From the NCBI RefSeq assembly GCF_039596395.1, contig NZ_JBCNJT010000001.1, positions 558,001-622,000 on the forward strand: a stretch of DNA of 64,000 nt, written 5' to 3'. Shown here piece by piece: positions 59,638-64,000 of the stretch. Under the pieces are notes generated by a model. That model had not been told where the DNA came from and did no database searches. It worked only from the letters and a program-made list of their open reading frames with translations. Positions within the stretch are counted from its first letter, which is position 1. Each line of letters starts with the position of its first letter. Source of the DNA: Fluviicola sp. GTDB taxonomy: Bacteria; Bacteroidota; Bacteroidia; Flavobacteriales_D; Crocinitomicaceae. A program made the translations under genes and the position numbers.

Positions 59638-61692
59638 ATGAAAAATTTAATTAAATATTTATTTGTGGTGCTTCCGTTTGGAACGGTATTCGCTTCGAGT
59701 CACAGAGAAGCACCGCTTATCGCAAATGATCCTTTGGCGGATAATACCGATTTGTATGCTTTTAAAAGCCCGAACGATCCGAATTCCATCACGATCATTG
59801 CCAATTATGTTCCTTTGCAGGTTCCGCATGGCGGACCCAACTACTACAGTTTCGGTGAAAATATCCGTTACGAGATCCACATTGAAAATGATGGAACAGC
59901 GGGTGACGATATTACTTACCGGTTTACTTTTTCCCAGACAAACGAAGATCCCACAACTTTCTTCGACATCCGTCTTGGGAATGAAAATCACAAAACAACA
60001 TACACGATGGAACGCAGTATCAATGGCGGACCATTTGTTGCGGTAATCACCGGAGGAGTAGTTCCGCCGCCGAATATCGGGCCACGTTCTATTGAGAACA
60101 ACGTCGTTGGTTTGGGTGATACGTATCAAAACATCATGTCGGGTGCCATTGAAACTACCGGAATGAACGAAAAAGTGTTCTGCGGGCCTTCAGATGATCC
60201 GTTCTTTGTGGATTTGGGTGGAATCTTTGACCTGGGAGACGCTCCGCGTCAAAATGGCGGAACTCCTGAAGATGGTTTAAAGTGTTTGAACGTTAGCACA
60301 ATTGCTATCCAGGTTCCGGTTTCTGTATTGCAGAAGAACGGACAGCCGGTTAGTGCTGCAGCTAATATCCTGGACAGCGATTATGTGATCGGTGTTTGGG
60401 CATCTGCAAGCCGCCAGGAAACACGTACGTTGAATCCTTCTACAGGAGAATTTACAGAATCAGGAAACTGGATTCAGGTTTCCCGTCTCGGAATGCCTTT
60501 GACCAATGAAGCTGTGATTCCTGTAGGACAAAAAGACGAGTGGAATTCAAGAACTCCTTACAATGAAAATCCGGTAATGGAAGATAATTTCTGTAACCCG
60601 GAACTGGCTTTGTACATGGATGATGATTTATTCGGAGGAGCAGTTCCTGCATTTGCACCGTTGAGAATTCAGCGAAACTCGCTGCAATCTTTCGATTTCG
60701 GGAACACCCACGATGGTTTATACCCGTTGCGTGCTACGAACGCCGGAGCTGGAACAGCTTTGGATACCCTGTTGTTCGGAAACTACCTGCTTCGCCAGGG
60801 AAAACCACGTTCTGTAGATATCTTACCGATTTTCCACACAGGAGTTCCGAATTTGGCTCCTTATCAGTTGGCAACAGGTAAAAACGGGAACCCGCTTGCT
60901 GTTGGAAAGCCATTCATCAATAACTTCCTGCCGACATTCGGTGACATGTTGCGTTTGAATATGGCCGTTCCGGCAACTCCGCGTAATTCACCGGATTTCA
61001 GTTCGCTGGGATTAGTTCAGGCTGCAGTTTTGGGATTAACACAAGCTCCTTACAACACAACAGCGAACTTAGAGTTCATCCCGAATATGGACGGTTTCCC
61101 GAACGGACGCCGATTGGAAGATGATGTAACGCGCATTGAATTGCAGGCAGTTGGCGGAGTGGTATTGGCCGCTATCGGATTGTGGTACGATGATTACACG
61201 GCAGGCGGGCCAAATCCGGTTACCCCGGACTTGTTGAGTGTCTTAACCTATTCAACAGGAGTGAACGCGAACGATGTTCCGTTTACAACAGGATTCCCGT
61301 ATGTTGCTGCACCTCATCGCGGAACGGATAATTGTTTGGGTAAACCGTATAATTACACGCAACCGGCAATTCTTCCGGCTTCGACTACCGCAGGATTAGC
61401 AGAGAATTCGCTGAGTGCGGAAAAGTATGCCATCAAAGCATATCCGAATCCGTTTACCAGTTCCGTGAGTTTTGAATACAATCTGGATGCGGATTCCCAG
61501 GTTGAGATTCGTTTGTTTACCTTATCGGGTCAGCAGGTTGGAACAGTCATGTCGAATACCAAGCAATCGTCCGGTAAGCATACTGAAACGTTCAATACTT
61601 CAGGCTTGGCGACAGGCGTTTACTATGCACGTGTCAACATTAAAGGTCCGAAAGGAAAAGCAAGTAAACTGGTGAAGGTTGTTAAATCATAA
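59638..61692 (+). CDS. DUF4331 protein with T9SS sorting domain (second of the pair)
   Basis: The 684 residues are strongly similar along most of the length to the preceding 575-residue protein, so the two derive from a tandem duplication. It adds about 85 residues at the C-terminus: a type A T9SS domain with AYPNPFTSSVSFEY and GVYYARVNIKGPKG. A signal is present (MKNLIKYLFVVLPFGTVFA). The first copy would stay periplasmic and this one be surface-exported, an unusual split of location. A terminator follows at 61712. Confidence 0.85.
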   Translation: MKNLIKYLFVVLPFGTVFASSHREAPLIANDPLADNTDLYAFKSPNDPNSITIIANYVPLQVPHGGPNYYSFGENIRYEIHIENDGTAGDDITYRFTFSQTNEDPTTFFDIRLGNENHKTTYTMERSINGGPFVAVITGGVVPPPNIGPRSIENNVVGLGDTYQNIMSGAIETTGMNEKVFCGPSDDPFFVDLGGIFDLGDAPRQNGGTPEDGLKCLNVSTIAIQVPVSVLQKNGQPVSAAANILDSDYVIGVWASASRQETRTLNPSTGEFTESGNWIQVSRLGMPLTNEAVIPVGQKDEWNSRTPYNENPVMEDNFCNPELALYMDDDLFGGAVPAFAPLRIQRNSLQSFDFGNTHDGLYPLRATNAGAGTALDTLLFGNYLLRQGKPRSVDILPIFHTGVPNLAPYQLATGKNGNPLAVGKPFINNFLPTFGDMLRLNMAVPATPRNSPDFSSLGLVQAAVLGLTQAPYNTTANLEFIPNMDGFPNGRRLEDDVTRIELQAVGGVVLAAIGLWYDDYTAGGPNPVTPDLLSVLTYSTGVNANDVPFTTGFPYVAAPHRGTDNCLGKPYNYTQPAILPASTTAGLAENSLSAEKYAIKAYPNPFTSSVSFEYNLDADSQVEIRLFTLSGQQVGTVMSNTKQSSGKHTETFNTSGLATGVYYARVNIKGPKGKASKLVKVVKS

Positions 61693-61711
61693 ACCATTAA
61701 ATAGTTGGAAG

Positions 61712-61742
61712 AAGGGGGATTAGAAATAGTCCTCCTTTTTTT
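61712..61742 (+). terminator. Terminator after the second DUF4331 gene
   Basis: AAGGGGGA (61713-61720) pairs, with one G-T wobble, with TCCTCCTT (61730-61737), followed by a T run. Confidence 0.7.
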
Positions 61743-61951
61743 ATGAATGAAATTCAAAATTCAATCCCGATAGCTATTAGCACAAAATTCAAAATAGATT
61801 CACTTAAACACCTTTGAACCCTTTGAATCAGCCGCGGCTGAAACCCTTTGAACTTTTTGAATTTTTCAGCATTTCAAAAATCCAAAACTTGTTTACTGCC
61901 GTATCTGTTTCAGTTCTACTGATGATTGTTAAAAACGCTAATACTACAGTT
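61743..61951. other. Intergenic spacer with repeated TTTGAA phrases and a palindrome
   Basis: TCAGCCGCGGCTGA (61828-61841) is a perfect palindrome. CTTTGAACCC/AACCCTTTGAA phrases recur, similar in style to the 55590-55680 gap. The open frame running in from 61814 has no family content; the TPR gene starts at 61952. Confidence 0.45.
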
Positions 61952-63289
61952 ATGAAAAAAAATAAGTACTCCTTTTATTCAATAGCTATTTCAACCTTAA
62001 TGCTGACATCTTTATTTGTAGCTTCATGCAGTTCTCCCCAGGAGGAAAATGAGGAAACAGTAGTGATGAAACAAGGTTTCCAGATCCCGCAATTACTGGA
62101 GCGGCAAAAAGACCTGTCGTACGATGAGTTTTTGAAGATCAAGGAAAAATTCAACAAACTTTCCTTTGAAGCCGAAAATGAAAAAACGAAGATCGAGAGT
62201 TTGATCAAGCTTTCTGAAATTTATATCTATGAAGCACGTGTAACCGGTGAACATCCCTATTATTACAATGCGGCACTGGTAACGTTAAATGAAACATTAA
62301 AAGACACAGCAAAAATGACTGCTGATCAGCATTTCACAGCGCTGTTCTACAAATCAACCGTGCAACTGTCGCAGCATAAGTTTAATGAAGCTTTGGTTAC
62401 CGGAGAAAAAGCACTGGCGCTTAACAATACAAATTCAGGAATTTACGGAGTGTTGGTTGATGCCAATGTGGAAATCGGGAATTACGAAGATGCTGTGAAG
62501 AATTGCGATAAGATGATTTCGATTCGACCTGATTTACGTTCCTACAGCCGCATTTCATACCTGCGTGAAATTTACGGGGATATGAAGGGAAGTATCAAAT
62601 CGATGGAACAGGCCATTGAAGCAGGCGCTCCTTATTCGGAATACAAATGCTGGACAATCGTAACGATGGGAAAAATGCTCGAAAATCACAATCAATTGGA
62701 TTCTGCCATGGCTTACTACCAATTTTCTGCAAAAGAACGTGCAAATTATCCTTTTGGAATTGCAGGAATGGCAAGTATAGAAGGGAAACGCGGAAATTAC
62801 AAAAAAGCAGATTCCTTGTATACCGTAGCATTGAATGCAGTTCCTGAGATCAGCTTCATTATGGATCAGGCGAAATTGTACCAAAAACAAGGTAAAACAG
62901 CCGAAATGAAACGATTGATCCCAAGAATAGAATCCATGTTCCAGGAAGACATCGAATCGGGGCACAATGTAAATATGGAATTTGCTTTCTTCCTGCTCGA
63001 TTTCAAGAAAGATTTTAAAAGAGCCCTTGATTTAGGGTTGAAAGAATACAAACTGCGTCCGAATAACATCGATGTAAACCGTTTACTGGCTTTTGCATAT
63101 TATGCAAACGGCGATAATACAAATGCTGCAAAACATGCCAAAATTGCAATGAAGACCAACAAACAAGAGGGAGATTTGTATTGCATCAGCGGGTTGATCA
63201 ATCAGGATAAAAAGCAAATCAAAAAAGGATTTTCGATTGATCCATACCAGGATCATTTGTTTGCAGACCGTGCAAAAAAGATGATTTAA
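61952..63289 (+). CDS. TPR lipoprotein
   Basis: The protein is 445 residues from MKKNKYSFYSIAISTLMLTS (61952). LFVASCSS is a lipobox, so the Cys near residue 27 should be lipidated. A series of tetratricopeptide-like repeats (about 60-440) follows, including QHFTALFYKSTVQLSQHKFNEALVTGEKALALNN and DNTNAAKHAKIAMK. It lies between the DUF4331 pair and the TonB receptor and is probably a periplasmic scaffold or sensor of that system. Confidence 0.78.
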   Translation: MKKNKYSFYSIAISTLMLTSLFVASCSSPQEENEETVVMKQGFQIPQLLERQKDLSYDEFLKIKEKFNKLSFEAENEKTKIESLIKLSEIYIYEARVTGEHPYYYNAALVTLNETLKDTAKMTADQHFTALFYKSTVQLSQHKFNEALVTGEKALALNNTNSGIYGVLVDANVEIGNYEDAVKNCDKMISIRPDLRSYSRISYLREIYGDMKGSIKSMEQAIEAGAPYSEYKCWTIVTMGKMLENHNQLDSAMAYYQFSAKERANYPFGIAGMASIEGKRGNYKKADSLYTVALNAVPEISFIMDQAKLYQKQGKTAEMKRLIPRIESMFQEDIESGHNVNMEFAFFLLDFKKDFKRALDLGLKEYKLRPNNIDVNRLLAFAYYANGDNTNAAKHAKIAMKTNKQEGDLYCISGLINQDKKQIKKGFSIDPYQDHLFADRAKKMI

Positions 63290-63314
63290 TCAGGGAAACA
63301 TTTCTCTTAAATCA

Positions 63315-64000
63315 ATGGCTATGAAAAATCACTATTTGTTCCTTTCGGAAAGGAAATGGCTCGTCTTGCTTGTGAGTATTTTGTTTTCTTTTTCAGGCTT
63401 CTCTCATGGAATCAATGGAATCGTTATTGACCAGGAGTCGCAGGGGATTCAACATGCAAAAGTAACGCTGATCGGTTCTGCGAAATACAGTATGACCAAT
63501 GGATTGGGAGAATTTGTATTGACAGATGTGCATTTGGGAGATTCCATTCTGATCGAAAGCCAGGGATATCAAAAGCGTACTTTTTTGATCGATAACGAAA
63601 GTTATTTTGAGAAAAATGTTTTGTTCCAGCTGTTTGAAAATTCAACGGAATTGAGTGAAGTGAAAGTTACCGGGAACAGAACAACATTGACACAAAGCGC
63701 CAATATTAACCTGACTTTGCAACCGGTTCGTTCGTCACAGGAATTGCTGACTTTGGTACCTGGTTTATTTGTTGCACAACATGCCGGAGGGGGAAAGGCC
63801 GAACAATTGTTTCTGCGCGGTTTTGATATTGATCACGGAACAGATGTTGCGTTTTCTTTGGACGGAATGCCGGTAAATATGGTTTCGCATGCACACGGCC
63901 AGGGATATGCGGATTTTCATTTCGTGATGCCGGAAGTGATTGATAAAATTAATTTTGAAAAAGGGCCTTATGATGTGACAAAAGGTGATCTGGCAACAGC
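63315..64000 (+). CDS. TonB-dependent receptor (5' part, truncated by window end)
   Basis: The frame starts at ATG 63315 (or 63321, MKNHYLFLSERK) and runs open to the window end, 228 codons. A signal sequence (LVSILFSFSGFSHG) is followed by a carboxypeptidase-like beta-sandwich (GIVIDQESQGIQHAKVTLIGS), then the plug (SSQELLTLVPGLFVAQHAGGGKAEQLFLRGFDIDHGTDVAFSLDGMPVN). This is a TonB-dependent outer-membrane receptor. The DUF4331-TPR-receptor order suggests one uptake locus. The rest lies outside the window. Confidence 0.88.
   Translation, partial: MAMKNHYLFLSERKWLVLLVSILFSFSGFSHGINGIVIDQESQGIQHAKVTLIGSAKYSMTNGLGEFVLTDVHLGDSILIESQGYQKRTFLIDNESYFEKNVLFQLFENSTELSEVKVTGNRTTLTQSANINLTLQPVRSSQELLTLVPGLFVAQHAGGGKAEQLFLRGFDIDHGTDVAFSLDGMPVNMVSHAHGQGYADFHFVMPEVIDKINFEKGPYDVTKGDLAT

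Noticed and set aside
1-64000. rRNA, tRNA, insertion sequence, prophage or defence island
   Set aside because: No cloverleaf, rRNA-like stretch, transposase, integrase, phage structural gene or restriction/CRISPR gene was recognised on either strand.

Overview
The window comes from a Bacteroidota chromosome, most likely a Flavobacteriales / Crocinitomicaceae (Fluviicola-like) organism. This rests on type IX secretion (T9SS) C-terminal sorting domains, TAnnTTTG-type promoter -7 elements, a PorT-like outer-membrane barrel, a TonB-dependent receptor with a carboxypeptidase-like N-terminal domain, DUF4331 proteins and the general weakness of Shine-Dalgarno sites. The species call is inference. 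No rRNA, tRNA, insertion sequence, prophage or CRISPR array was seen.

Layout. 1-11 kb: HD phosphohydrolase, RLIG1-like RNA ligase, two oxidoreductase/AraC pairs (paralogous AraC regulators), an acyl-CoA dehydrogenase, a barrel protein and a TPR-SpoIIE phosphatase. 11-14 kb: WYL regulator, VOC protein, MscS channel, DUF421 protein. 14-25 kb: a cyanophycin region with two cyanophycinases, two isoaspartyl peptidases, cyanophycin synthetase and a zinc alcohol dehydrogenase operon. 25-31 kb: SDR, Ku, LigD (bacterial NHEJ), an amino-acid permease and a stress protein. 31-44 kb: T9SS protein, two small AraC-like regulators with TTG starts, FAD-Rieske oxidoreductase, and many small stress-type proteins (DUF892, YtxH, lmo0937-like, DUF6766-like). 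43-47 kb: an operon of GH130, a GT4 fusion and a CinA amidohydrolase domain. 51-57.5 kb: a GbsR/MarR-TolC-MFP-RND efflux operon with a clear operator. 57.9-64 kb: two DUF4331 proteins, a TPR lipoprotein and a truncated TonB receptor.

The strongest new signal is regulatory. Twelve promoters share one architecture: a TGTAA-type direct repeat with a 21-bp period (TGTAAA, 14 bases, nTGTAAn), then 21 bases, then a Bacteroidota -7 element. Eleven have exactly this spacing and one is a base shorter. They precede the cyanophycin genes, the alcohol dehydrogenase/isoaspartyl peptidase operon, DUF4142, DUF892, YtxH, the GH130 operon, a barrel gene and four intergenic transcripts. These four (about 75-125 nt, each ending in a GC-rich hairpin with a U run) look like members of one small-RNA family. 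Together they suggest a stress or stationary-phase regulon, driven by a direct-repeat-binding activator not encoded here, that couples nitrogen storage as cyanophycin, glycan metabolism, envelope and stress proteins and several sRNAs. NHEJ genes lie inside this neighbourhood but lack the motif.
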